A stretch of 64,000 bases of DNA from assembly GCA_008828725.1 (NCBI GenBank), contig MEHQ01000969.1, positions 204,685 through 268,684 of the forward strand, in the 5' to 3' direction. This document shows, piece by piece, positions 33,508 through 46,185 of the stretch (positions within the stretch are counted from its first letter, which is position 1; every line of letters starts with the position of its first letter). A program made the position numbers and the translations under genes. Origin of the DNA: Saccharina japonica. Lineage: Eukaryota; Sar; Phaeophyceae; Laminariales; Laminariaceae. The notes beneath the pieces were generated by a model, which was given only the letters and a program-made list of their open reading frames with translations, was not told the origin of the DNA and did no database searches.

Positions 33508-34932
33508 CTGGCGAGAGAAGAAGGAGCCACAGAAAAAAAAAACACGCACACACACAGGCACGACGGCGGTCGTAAGCGTTAGTGCAGCTGCACGGGCGTG
33601 AGGGCAGTAAGCAGGGTATCGAAAGCGCAGTACAGCATCATACATAAGTGTCTACGGCCCAGCTTCGACAGCATGGTTGATAGTCAACCCTAATTCTTCG
33701 TATTAATAACAGCCTTCATTCCGAGAAAATTTCACTCGGTCAGGGATACGTATATAGGGTTAGGGTTTAGGGTTATTAATATCAATAACAGTGATTATTC
33801 GAGTGGCGAGGTATCATTGAGCTCGACAGCAAACCATGATGCAGAGTTCGTAGCTCACTGGTAAGCAGTATGCCCCTTTGGGCCCTTTGGGGCAAATAGA
33901 GCTCGTCTACAAGTGCACGGGTGTATCAGCACGACAAAAAGAACATGCCTACGACAGGGTGGGGTACGTCAAGTCCTCCCGCGCCGAACGGTCGGTCGGG
34001 TACGATGAAGTACTGTAGGACGACAGCAGTCTCACAGACGGTCACCTGGATATAGCAGTACAGCACTGCTGGTACGTCTCGGTGTCGATCGTGAAATCAT
34101 GTCGGTACCGAACTGTGTATATATCAGTTACTGCTTGTATTCCATGTATACGGTACATACCCGTGGAACTATCACAATGCTGCTGTACAGGTAGCGCTAC
34201 CAGATACCTGGTACCTGGTAAGTCTGGTGGTCTACTACTGTTTGTACGGCGGTACAGCAGTATTTCGGCAGAATGTATGTATCATTGATGGCATCAGAGA
34301 TGCGCGAAGGCTGCTACGAACGTATTGTCGGCTCGTCCAGCTCGTCGGCTCTCTTCGACGAGCTCGGACATCGATCGTACTCCTAGCGAGAAGGGCAGGA
34401 TCTGCTGCTGTTGCTAGCACCGAGAAACGCCATGCATGCCACGCCCGATGAAAGCGCGAGCCTTCAGTCCTCAACGAACTTTGCGCTACACTGCAGTCGG
34501 GACGTCGTACTGCTGTAGCAGTCCGCACTCGTAAGCATCAGCAATAGCACCAGTAGCACAGCAGTAGGCAGTAAGTAGGCTGGCAGCACTCTCAACAACA
34601 CTCGTCTTGACGGCTTGACGTAGACCATGAAAAAAATATGTCAGGAAAAGCTATAAAAACAAGTTACTCGCGCACCTCTCGTGTGTATCCTTCCCTCCTG
34701 AATCGAGAGAGTGTGTAGGGCGTCACACACAACTCAAAAGCACGCCAGGGCTAGCGGGTATCGGACAATCCTCGAGCGGAGAGAGGAGCTAGCTGGAGTT
34801 CACAAGTATTTCAGAGGCTTTTTGGAACAGGGAAAATTCAAAATATCCACCCTGCTGAGGTGACGTGAGGCTGGTGATGCTGGCTGGGCTGTGAGTTCAC
34901 ATAGAGGTGCAGCAGGACCCTTTCGCGGAGCC
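33508..34932. promoter_or_regulatory. Shared upstream region of TENT4-type gene and DUS1
   Basis: This 1.4 kb separates divergent start codons at 33498 (-) and 34933 (+). It contains a telomere-like string (TAGGGTTAGGGTTTAGGGTT, about 33755-33775) and a short tRNA-like A-box string GTAGCTCACTGGTAAGCAGT (33850). Many GTAC- and CAGCAG-rich simple stretches are also present. No TATA box or other core promoter element could be assigned with confidence. Confidence 0.45.
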
Positions 34933-37900
34933 ATGAGGGAGATCGATGAAAAGTACGTTAGCGCGGAGGCTATGGACGAGAGTGGTCGGCTGGGCTATGA
35001 ATTCTACAGGCAAGAGTTTCTCTCCTCCTTTGAAATCTGTAGGCGGCGGTTGCGCCGCATTCTTCCTTTCGTTCACCCTAAATTGCGAAGGGGGGGTACG
35101 TATGCCCTCTGGTCCTCTGGTACTGCTGTACCTCAAACGTCAGCGTCGCCTCATGATATCATGTTGTGCTAGTTGTGCTTCTCCACGTACACCACGACAT
35201 GCTGTTGGTACCTTACAATAGGGCCCGAAAGGCTTGTCGGATCAGGACCCCTAGCACATGGCTCCCTTTATCGTGTGGTTATTTGTCATTTACGCCTATC
35301 ATATCGTCGATCGTCGATCGTCAGCAAAAAAAACAAGAGCTGCTGTTCCAGGCTGTTCGGCTTCTGTTTTCGTTGATACGAGCAGCAGCAGTAGCAGCAG
35401 CAACGTGACACTCGAATTAGGCAAGAAGGAAGAAGACATCGCATTGGGGGTCTCTCTGAAGTCCAGCAAGTGTCACAAAAAGCACACGCAACGCAGACGG
35501 CGAGATGTGCAAGCTCCTACTGCAAGCACAGCAGCAGTAGTGCCGCCCCCCCCCCCTCCCCCTCTCGACTGGCCAGGTTGACTGCCTGCCTGCCTGCCTC
35601 CCTCCCTGCCTGCCTGCCTGCCTGCCTGCCTGCTATTGCTGCTACTGCCGTTGTTGCTGCTGCTATATACGCGTACTGCTGTTGCTGTTGTTGTTGTTGC
35701 TGCTTGCTGCGAAATGGTGGGACGACCACGACGACGACAACAACAACAACTATTTAATAACAGCAACCAACACCACCACCACCACCACCACCACCACCAC
35801 CACCACCACCAACGACGACAACAACAACATATAGCATGCAACACATAACATACAACACACAACACACAACAACACACAAAACACAACACGCACAACTCAC
35901 GATTCACAACACGCATTACCCAACAGGTCCATGGGCTCTCCCTCTCGCATCGTCGCCCCGATGGTGGATCAGTCCGAGCTTGCTTTTCGGCGCCTATGCC
36001 GGCGCTACGGAAGCGAGCTGTGCTACACGCCCATGTACAACAGCAAGTGCTTCGCGGTCAACAGGTGAGATGCAGCAGTAGTACATACTATTGCGGGGGA
36101 CTCTAGTAAATAGGACCTACGGTATAGACAAAAACCTATATATTTACCTATTTTTACTAACAATATTTGGTCCTATTTACTATGGTCCCCCGTAAATAGT
36201 ACAACAGAGTGGGTACCCCGGTTTAAGAGCGTCCCGTGACAAGCCTAAAGTAAGCGCTCTTAACTCTTAAACCCCTTTTAAGACCGCACTCCCGTTTTGG
36301 GGACAAATTACTCAAAAGAGTGTAGACTTAGACGTTTGTTTACTTATACTGCCGTTCTAAATGGGTTTTAACGCCAGGTTGCTTTATCTATATAACCTGT
36401 AGTGTATATACGGCTTTTGATTTGTTGATATACACGGGGACATGCCGGTTTGACTGCTTTTATGTGGGGCGGAGCCCCTGGCAGGTTCTCTCTTATGTGG
36501 TTGTGGTGTGGAGGACACACCGAGATGGGTTGGTGTCTCGGGTCTTCACGGAACGGAGTGGGCAACCTCTGGTTGACCTTGAACTTGTGTGTAATGAGGC
36601 GGTACTATCTAGGGGAAGGGGACCTGGTATCCACATTTAACCCATTCAGAACTGAAAAAAGCAAAAAAGTATCCGACAGTACGTGGTACTTCCAAGTGGT
36701 TTGTCCCCAAATACGTGGGACCAGTTTTTTAGGGATTATCTTACCTAGGGTGCTCTTATCTCGGGGCACTCACTGCTGTGTATAGCTGTCGCTTGGATGT
36801 CGTGACAGCAGGAGGTTTGTAACTGTCTTCAACGTGTGTGCGTTTGGTTGAGAATGTGGAGAATCGCACAGATGATTTCGATGAATCTCCGCCGGCGGTC
36901 GTGGAACCGGCTTCAGCCACCTCGAAAGGGGCCCCTATTTTTCATTTTTTTCGAAGCGGTGTAAATCAGAATCTCGAGTACTACAGCAGTATATTGCTAC
37001 TTTATAGCAGCATGTGTATGTCGTGCCTGTCGTACATGGCATTGCATTGTCTAGTCTGCTTACGACTGCATTGCAATGTAGTGTATCTGTGTCTTGGTTT
37101 TGCGACGACTACATTATATTACTTTTTATAGGGCTGGGCACTGGCTGACCCAGTCAGTAGCGATTGTACTGTGGTCAAAATCAATCAGTATACTGGATTG
37201 CAGCAGTATAATGACCGAGCGAATCGAGTAACGCCGGGCGAAGGTATCAGGTACTCAACGCAGAGAAAGAGACCAAACATGAAAAATGCGGAAGGAAGGA
37301 AACAGTTTAAAGGTCCAACATCCGGGAGGTGGCAGGGAGCTCCTCTCTCTTCCCTCCTCCCGAAATATATTTGGTGGGTTTCCGGTTGCCGTACTACTAT
37401 GGCGTGTTTCTTGGAAGTAGGTGAGATAAAAGCTACAGGCAAATATACTGGCCGGGTCAATCAGTAGATTACTACTGCCAGTAGATTATTACTGCCAGTA
37501 CATACTGTGCCAGTGCCCAGCCGTAACTTTTTATGATGAATGCCCGTGGGCATCTGCCATGCCACCAACCATTGCGTTAGGGTTAGGTTAGAGGTTAGGG
37601 TTATAGGTCCTATATATTAAGGTGGTTAGTGCCTTGGTTGAAAATTCTAATCATGTAGGTCACCCTTGTTTTGTCACAGAGCTTGTACGTCGTACATCTC
37701 CATTAACGTAGTAGGATGGAAGAATCGCGTGAACGCGACCGCCCGCTATACACAATTATTTCGACGCCGTCATCCACATGCAAGAAAGTGCGCCTCACAA
37801 GCGGTTCTTAAAACGTAGTAGGCTGCAGCTCGCCCTTCATGCGACTCGTCCAATGCCTCAGGGCGCTTCGCGCTTGGTGCTAGCAATGTCTGCCTGGCCG

Positions 37901-40900
37901 GTGAAAACCCGACATGCTCCGTCCCGGCATTGTAGGGATGCAAGGGGTCTATGGTCATACGACTCCGGCCATGCGTGACATGAGTACACCCCCCCCACAC
38001 ACACCCCTGTGTCCCTCCTTCCCCCCACCGTCCCATCCGCCCGCCCGTTTACATTGAAACCGTGCTGCTCTACAAAAATCCGTTGACATTGAAGCGCGTA
38101 TCGCAAGAGCAACTTCGACCCCCACCCGGAAGATCGGCCGCTCATCGTGCAGTTCTGCGGCCACGACCCCGCGCTGCTGCTGGCGTCCGCCAAGTTCGTC
38201 GAGAAGGACTGCGACGCGGTGGACTTGAACCTGGTGAGGTTTTGTACGCGCGATCTGGCTTGTTTTTTGCACGGGGGCGGAGGGGGGGGCGGGCTTCGTT
38301 TCGATTTGTTGGCGCCTTGTCTGTGGCAAGGCTTGTCGGTGCCGCCGCGGCAAAGGCGCGCTGTTTTGCTCGCGTCCCCACGCCCTTGCCCCCCCCCCCC
38401 TTCACCCGCAACGCGCGCCCGCGTCCCAGGCGCCGGCAGTGCATCGGGTACCGCGTGTCACTTCGGTGACACCTCGGCCTCAGTAAAGGACCGGGGGGGC
38501 GGCGGCTATGACCATAGGGTCCTTACCACGAGTGTTTTTAGTTGTAGCTTCCAACTTTAGATAAACTGCACTACGCTGGTAGTTGCGGTTGCAGGGGAAT
38601 CACCGAGAGGTCTCGGTCTTGGGCCCCCCCGTCAGCCCATGGCTTGCCTGCCCCACGACAGCCTTCCTCAGATGCACTACGTAACAGAGTTTGTACCTCC
38701 CGAAGTAACCACTTTCCCCCCCCTGAACTAACGGTGTCGACATGGGATGGAACGATAATAGTTTACACTACGTACTGTAATATTGTTTTTTTCGGACGCC
38801 TCCTCGACAATATGCTTCTCTCATATATACCACTCTGTCCGGAAATGTAACGACTGTTCGGGAATTAACATAAATACCCAAACGCCCCTTACATTTCCGG
38901 ACACTGTGGTATACGGGAGAGGGACGATGGAGGGGGGGGGGCGGGTATGATAAAGTTTGTCGCGCGTCAAGACTCAAAACCATCCCCGTTGCCCTCTCGC
39001 GCTCGCCATCGGCAGGGGTGCCCGCAAGGAATCGCAAAGAGGGGCCGATACGGTGCGTACTTGCTCGAGGAGTGGGCGCTGCTGAGGGACATTGTCAGCA
39101 CCCTCACCAGGTACGCCCCGGCGAGCAAGTGCTTCGTTCGTCGGCGAACGATGGAGTTCACACACAGTTAGAGGCGGCGGCGGCGGCGGCGGGGGGGTGG
39201 GGGCGGTGGAGTTGCCCATTTTTTTGCCGATATCGCTACGTATGATACTGCTGTAGTGCGCTTGCCTTGTCGCCTCGTGGGGCGTCTGGCGGTCTCACAA
39301 CTGGAAGAGAGGCGTTGGATAGGAGGAGGGGGGGGGGTCGTGAACAGCCGTGGAATAACTTGTCCTGTGTGTGCTGGGCGTGTGTTGGATAAAGCGGGGG
39401 CAGCGGCTGGGATGTACTCATGTCATGCATGGCCGTAGTGGTGTGACCATGAAGGACCTGCGTCCACACAAATGCCGGGACGGACACGTCGGGTTTCAAC
39501 CAGACCAACACGTCGGGAGGAAGGAGGAGTCGGGCGTGCGTGTCGACGTGGTGAGGGGGGGGGGGTGGTGGCGGGGTGGTGTAGAAGGGGGGCGACTGCC
39601 TGCGACGCGTTCACAGGCGTGAAAATTTGTTCGAAGAATGGTGGTTATATAGTAAAAGATAATTTTCTTTTTTTCACCTATATACGATTAAAGCGATTGT
39701 CGCGCTGACAGGAGTCCGCGGTCGGCGCTCCGTCCACTCCTTTTGTGTCTTGGGCTGCGCAGAAACTTATCGGTGCCGGTGACGTGCAAGGTGCGGCTGC
39801 TGGATTCGGTGGACGACACAATCGTCATGTGCAAGATGCTGGTCGCCGCTGGAGCCAGGTGGGTTTTTTTCCACCTGCTTGGAATTTATCCCACCGCGTG
39901 GAAATTGTTCCACCGCCGCGTGGAATTTATAATCAACCACGTGGGAGTTCATTCCGCGGCTTGGAGTTTATTCCACCGCTTGGAAGCGGAAGCATGTCCG
40001 GCCACCGGCTGCCGTTTCGTTTCTGTTGATCGGTTCAGAAACCTTTTGATAGTGCGTCTGTCCCGCTGCTCACGACAGTAAGGAGTAGGGGTTTTGGTGT
40101 CGAAGGGCGTGGTCCTTTGGCCGCCTAGAGCCGCTTGGGTGGGGGACCAATTCAAAGAAGGGTGGGGGGGGCGGGATGCAGCCGACCCCCCCCCGACCCT
40201 CACTCACACTGTGACACTCTTGAGACTTGTTGGCTACGTGTTACTTGTGTTATGAAAACGAGGGGATGGGTTTGCTTTTCTCTAAAAGTGCAGGGAGTGC
40301 GGGGGCGAGGCGCACGGCGAAACCGTTTGCGCCTGCCCGCCTGCAAGGGATCGTTTCAGGCATCCGTCGGCTTTGTATTTCTGCCGGGCGGCCATTTTCA
40401 ATTTGGCCTTTTTAGGAGTGTGGCGTCTGGGATTCCGATCCGCGTGCTCCCCTGTGTGGTTCTTTATTTCGTGCGTGCGTTCGCTCGTATAATATACGAA
40501 GTGTATTTCGTACACAACTTTCGTTCGTTCCAACTTTCGTTCGTTCCATGATTTCGTTGTTTGGGTCTTTATTTGATACCCTGGTACGTTCGTTCCAGCA
40601 GGTGTGTAGTTTGTTGGTTCGGTATCTCGCTCTTCCTGTTATATCACAGGTACATGTTTTCGTTCGTTCCTCGATCTTTGTTTTGCTTTTTCATTATTCT
40701 GTTCGTACTGTACTATAAAATACAACATCGTTCCATGAGTTTTGTTTGTTTGTCGGTTCGATTTTTCGCTCCATTATTTCGCTCGTACATACCAGGAACA
40801 TACTTACCAGGTACCATTATATTATACCAATTTCCTCCGTTCCATGTTTTTTTTGTTCGTGAAAATTCTTTGTTTTTGGTGGGGTCAGGATTATCACGGT

Positions 40901-43900
40901 CCACGGGCGAACGAAGGAACAGAAGGGCAGGGAAGTCGCCAGCTGCGACTGGGAGGCGATCCGGCGGATCAAGGAGGCCCTTCCGGTGCCCGTCTTCTCC
41001 AACGGGGGCATCGCGTGCCTGGAAGACCTCGACCGGTGAGAAACAAATCCTACTCGGTCGTTTTGTACTCTTGGCTTATATTTGTTTCCACCAGAGGACA
41101 AGCGCGCGGCGAGATAGGGAGATAGATTCTGCTTTGTCGATGGTGGTGCTGGTGGTGTTGTGTGGTGTGTGGTGTGTGGTTTGTGGTGTGTGGTGGGTCG
41201 TGGTTGTGGTGGTGTTAGTAGTGGTGGTATTAATATTGGTGGTGGTGGTTATGGTAGTGGTGGTGGTGTGTGGTGGTACTGTATGGTGGTGGTGGTTGTA
41301 GTGGTTGTAGTGGTGGTCTCGGCGACTGTCGGGGGAGGAGGGTTCTTGGGTCGAAAACACGTGGCATGGTGGTGTCACCCAGTCACACTTACGGTACGTC
41401 CTCGCTCACACTTCGACGGCTTTGGCGCTGCTTTTTGTAGAGACGGTGGTGACGGGGCGAGGGGAAGGGTAGCTGCTGATGCCATTTATGTTTGCCTGGT
41501 GCAGCCCATGTTATGTGTTGTTGTTGTTGTTGTTGTGTGTTGTTGTGTGTTGATGATGTTATTGTTGTTGGTAATGGTGTTGTTGTAACTTTTTTCGGTA
41601 AAATGGGGAAGATAACGAAGTCGCTCTGACCGCGGTATCGGATTGTAAGGGCCTTGCCAGGCTATTATTAGTGTTTTACTTTACCCGGCCCGTGCGCCAG
41701 CCCTCCACCGGTGCTTTTCGTCTTTCAGCACCCACCGTACTTCGTCCCAGACCTCCCATCGCCGCCCGTCGGCTTGCAATGCTTCGCTTTTACCGTGAAT
41801 CGGTAACCGTTACCTGACGCCCTAATCGCTCACGTTGCTGATTGGTCGGTTGGATCGCGGACGCGATCGACCCCTCCCCCCGCCCCCTCCCTCTGGCCTG
41901 GTGAAAACAGATGCCTGCGAGAAACGGGGTGTGATGGCGTCATGTCGTCGGAAGCCGTGCTCGAACGCCCCGGTCTCTTCTCGGGCAACATCTCCTCCGT
42001 TTCCGGGCAGAGAGTATCCCAGGTAGGTGGGTGGGTGGGTGGGTGGGAAGGGCGGGAAGGGCGGTTAGGATGAATGAACGGAACTATCGGAGACACGATA
42101 GACGCCTGCCACGATAGGGGTAGCACATTACTGACTGTCACTGACTATTACTGACTATTACTGACTAATACTGACTAGTACTGACTTACACTGACTATTA
42201 CTGACTGTTATTGACTATTACTGACGGTTACTGACTATTACTGACTATTACCGACTAGTACTGACTAGTACTGACTTACACTGACTTACACTGACTATTA
42301 CTGGCTTTTACGGACTACTTAGCCCTCTTCTTACCGCACTTTACAGAAACACCGTAAGATATAAAATAAAAATGAGCATTGAACCATACAGGTGATACTT
42401 GGGACCTGTTCGGCTCATGACAAACAAAATTCGCTTTAGACCGGACTCGCACTCGGGACCCGTTTTGAAGGCCTCGCTTGGCTTTCTCGCCCACTCTTCT
42501 CGAGGGTCGCCCCCCTCAGCCTCCGCCCGTGACTTTCCGCCCGCGCGCACTCTCGAGTCAAGCGCCGCCGCCGAGCGCAGCGACCTCGAAGTGCGTGGAT
42601 CTTGAGGAGATATCTCGGCTCTACTGGCCGCTGAGGATGATATGCGTGGTGCTGTTGCTGCTGAGAGAGATATTTGTGGTGCGAGTCTCAACTCAAAATA
42701 TCTCGCCTCAATTAAAAACTCAAAGATCCACGGATGAATGAAAACTCGGCTGTTTTTTTTTCGGGTGGATTCAGTACAACAGAGTACTGTAGCTTATTTT
42801 TCAGCGTAGAGATATTACTGCTGTGCCTGGCTGTAATACGTACAAGAACAAACAGCAGTACGTAAGAGTAGTACCAGGTACGAGTACTGTATGTACGACG
42901 TAGCGAGTAGCTGGTGTGTATAGTATTGCTGAGTGCTGTTGTGTAGTACGTACTGCTGTAATACGTACAAGAACAAACAGCAGTACGTAAGAGTAGTACC
43001 AGGTACGAGTACTGTATGTACGACGTAGCGAGTAGCTGGTGTGTATAGTATTGCTGAGTGCTGTTGTGTAGTACGTACTGCTGTACAGCAGTACTACTGT
43101 TTGTTGTAGTGTACAGTGCTAGATACGAGTCTGCTCAGACACACGAGAGTCAGAGAATAATTGAGATTTCCCCCCCGTTGCCTCGACTTCGCATATCCAT
43201 GCGGAACCGCTTGCTCGGCACGGAGTGTTTTTGCCACACGTGCCAAAACTGAAACTGAGCCCGCCACCGGGACCTCGACTGGTGCATTTCTGACAGAGAC
43301 TGAGAATGAAGTTGCGAACTGAGTATCAGCAATTACAGCAGTAGTAGCGTTTCCTTCTTCCTGCAATAACACCTGGCATTGCCTTGATTCTGCACGTAGT
43401 ATGTGTCAGATGTCAAAACACGAGCGAGCGCCATCAGATTGTTGTTGTCGTAAATCTCACAAACTATCCTGAGGACTGAGACTATCCAGGGAACACCGAA
43501 TGCGACTGATTGCCTTTCTGAGACTGACTGTTGAGACTGAGAAATGAGGTTGCGAACTGAATATTCCCTTCTCCCTGCAACCCTTGGCATTGCCTTGATT
43601 CTGCACGTGGGCGTCAGGTATCGAAATACGAGCGAGCGCCATCACACTGTCGTAAATAGCAAGGATGGTACCAAATAACTACAGCAGTAATGTACCAGGT
43701 ATATGTCCTATCCGAAGCATGGGTGCCGGCGAATGCCGGCACCCATGCGGAGCCCTTGTATTTTTCCAATTTATACTTAGGCCTTGGGGTTGTTCAGTTG
43801 AAAGCTAGACAAAGTAGACAGATCCAGGTGTACCTGACCATTTCATGCCAAAATCAGGTACGATGTGAGGCTGGCCAATGACAGGTGCCCTGGCGTGTGA

Positions 43901-46150
43901 TTTGTATATGGTTTTAGTGTTGTACCTGTTTTTGGCACCAAAGTGACCAGGTATACCTGATTTTGGCTAAAACCCCTTTTTCAATTTATACTTAGGCCAT
44001 GGGATTGGTCATCGGGTATATACGAGTACGTATATATCATAGCACTTTTATTTCCCTCCAAAATTCTTTCTTTGACTGACTATTAGTATAGAGATCCTCA
44101 AGCGAGGAGCCTCGGGGGAAAAAAAAAATGGTGCACCTGTACCTTAACCCATTCAGAACTGAAAAATGTCCCACAGTGGGAAGGGCGGGAAGGGCGGTTA
44201 GGATGAATGAACGGAACTATCGGAGACACGATAGACGCCTGCCACGATAGGGGTAGCACATTACTGGCTGATTACTGACTATTACTGACTATTACTGACT
44301 AATACTGACTAGTACTGACTTACACTGACTATTACTGACTGTTATTGACTATTACTGACGGTTACTGACTATTACTGACTATTACCGACTAGTACTGACT
44401 GATTACTGACTGTTACTGACTATTACTGACTAATACTGACTAATACTGACTTACACTGACTATTACTGACTGTTACTGACTATTACTGACGGTTACTGAC
44501 TATTACTGACTATTACCGACTAGTACTGACTTATACTGACTTACACTGACTATTACTGACTTTTACGGACTACTTAGCCCTCTTCTTACCGCACTTTACA
44601 GAAACACGTACATACTTGTAAAATTCCATGTCATGTGTCCTCGAACCGGAAGTGTAGTCTTAAAAGAGGTTAACCCATTTTTATGTATTAGCAGATGATG
44701 AGCGCTTCACGAATCGACCCCACAGTTCGTGTGACAAACCCTAGCCCTGTAACAACCTCCGTTTTTCTCTTTCTCTCTCTCTCTTCTTGCCAGGACGAGC
44801 TGGTGCTCGAGTACCTGGCTCTGGTGAAGCAGTCGCCGCCTCATTCGAGGGGGCGGACGAGCGTCCCCTGCCTCCGCGGGCACTTGTTCAAGTGCCTCTT
44901 CACGGCGATGGCCATCCGGACGGACTTGAGGGCGAAACTCACCAAGGCTCGCACAGTGGAAGAAATGGTTCGTGCGTGCGTGCCTGTACGTTCGTCTGTT
45001 TTGTCCGTCCGTCGCATTTGTGCGTGCGTGCCCCTCCACACCCCCTTGGCCACACCAGAAAATATGTCAATAATTTCGATGCTGCTATCCATATGCGAAG
45101 AGAGTCTGGCTCTCGCGAGTGGTTCTTTGTAGGATGCAGCTCGCCCTTCATGCGCCTCGCCGAACAACCTTACGGACGCTTGTGCGCGCGCTTGGTGCAG
45201 ACAATGTCTGCTTGGTCGGTGAAAACCCAACGTGCTTCGTCCCGGCATTGTAGGGATGCGAGGGTCTATGGCCATGCGACTACGGCCATTCATGACATGA
45301 GTAGATGCCCCCCCCAAGCCCCTCTCCTGCCTGTCCGCCCCTGCGTCAGTGCGTGCCCCCCACCCCCTCCCCTTGCCCCTCCCCTTGTATCCCCCCCTTT
45401 TGTGTGTGGTTTGTGTATGCCCGAGGGGTGGATCGCTGGCCGCTGACGTCGCGTGTTTTTGTGCAAACGGGGAAAGAAGTGTGCCGAGTAGTCATCTTCA
45501 AGTGTGCGCGATTTGGTTTTCTTCCATTAAAAAGTACGATGTTTTCCCCCATATTCCGTTCTCTTTTTTGGCGGGTACACAGCGTAACGGTTGATGTACG
45601 TAATATGTATGGAACTTGCGATTTTTAGAAAGAAATGTCGAAAACGAAGAACGACCCCAAAACATTACGTAGTTTTTGCCCGCGCGGTGGAATCAAAACA
45701 GCCAGGTCACCATGCAGCTATATATGCATGTCGCAAGCCCTAAGTTCGCCGTAGGTTTTGATCTTGGCGAGAACATCATTGGTTGGCCCTTCTATATATC
45801 ACGCCGCGCACGCTTTGCATTTTCTTTTTTTTTTCAACTCTTCGAGTCCAGGCATCTGTTGTTTCATCTCTTCGGTCCGAGTACGTCGTAGCTCGTCCGG
45901 GAAACGTCCGTGCAGCTGAACACGGGCTCAAGGGTGAACGTACCGGAATTCGCCGCGGCTTAGACGGGTAAACGGTAAAATGGCGTTCCGGTCGATTAAC
46001 TTGGCATCCACAAACATACAGTAACCACCGCCGTCGCCGCCTTTATCCGAAACCCACTCCCCATTCTGCACCCGGTGTCCAACAAGCCGCACCGAAGTAA
46101 CCCATGCGAGGGCCTATGGTCATACGAATACGGCCATGCATGACATGAGT

Positions 46151-46185
<35 letters not shown>

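Noticed and set aside
34235-34528. Minus-strand ORF in the TENT4/DUS1 intergenic region, possible 5' exon
   Set aside because: No recognisable junction connects it to the exon at 33507, and composition is simple-repeat-like.
42341-42691. 116-aa minus-strand ORF inside DUS1 intron 7
   Set aside because: GC-rich and fairly long, but no family, splice partner or promoter signal could be seen. Could be an insert of unknown origin.
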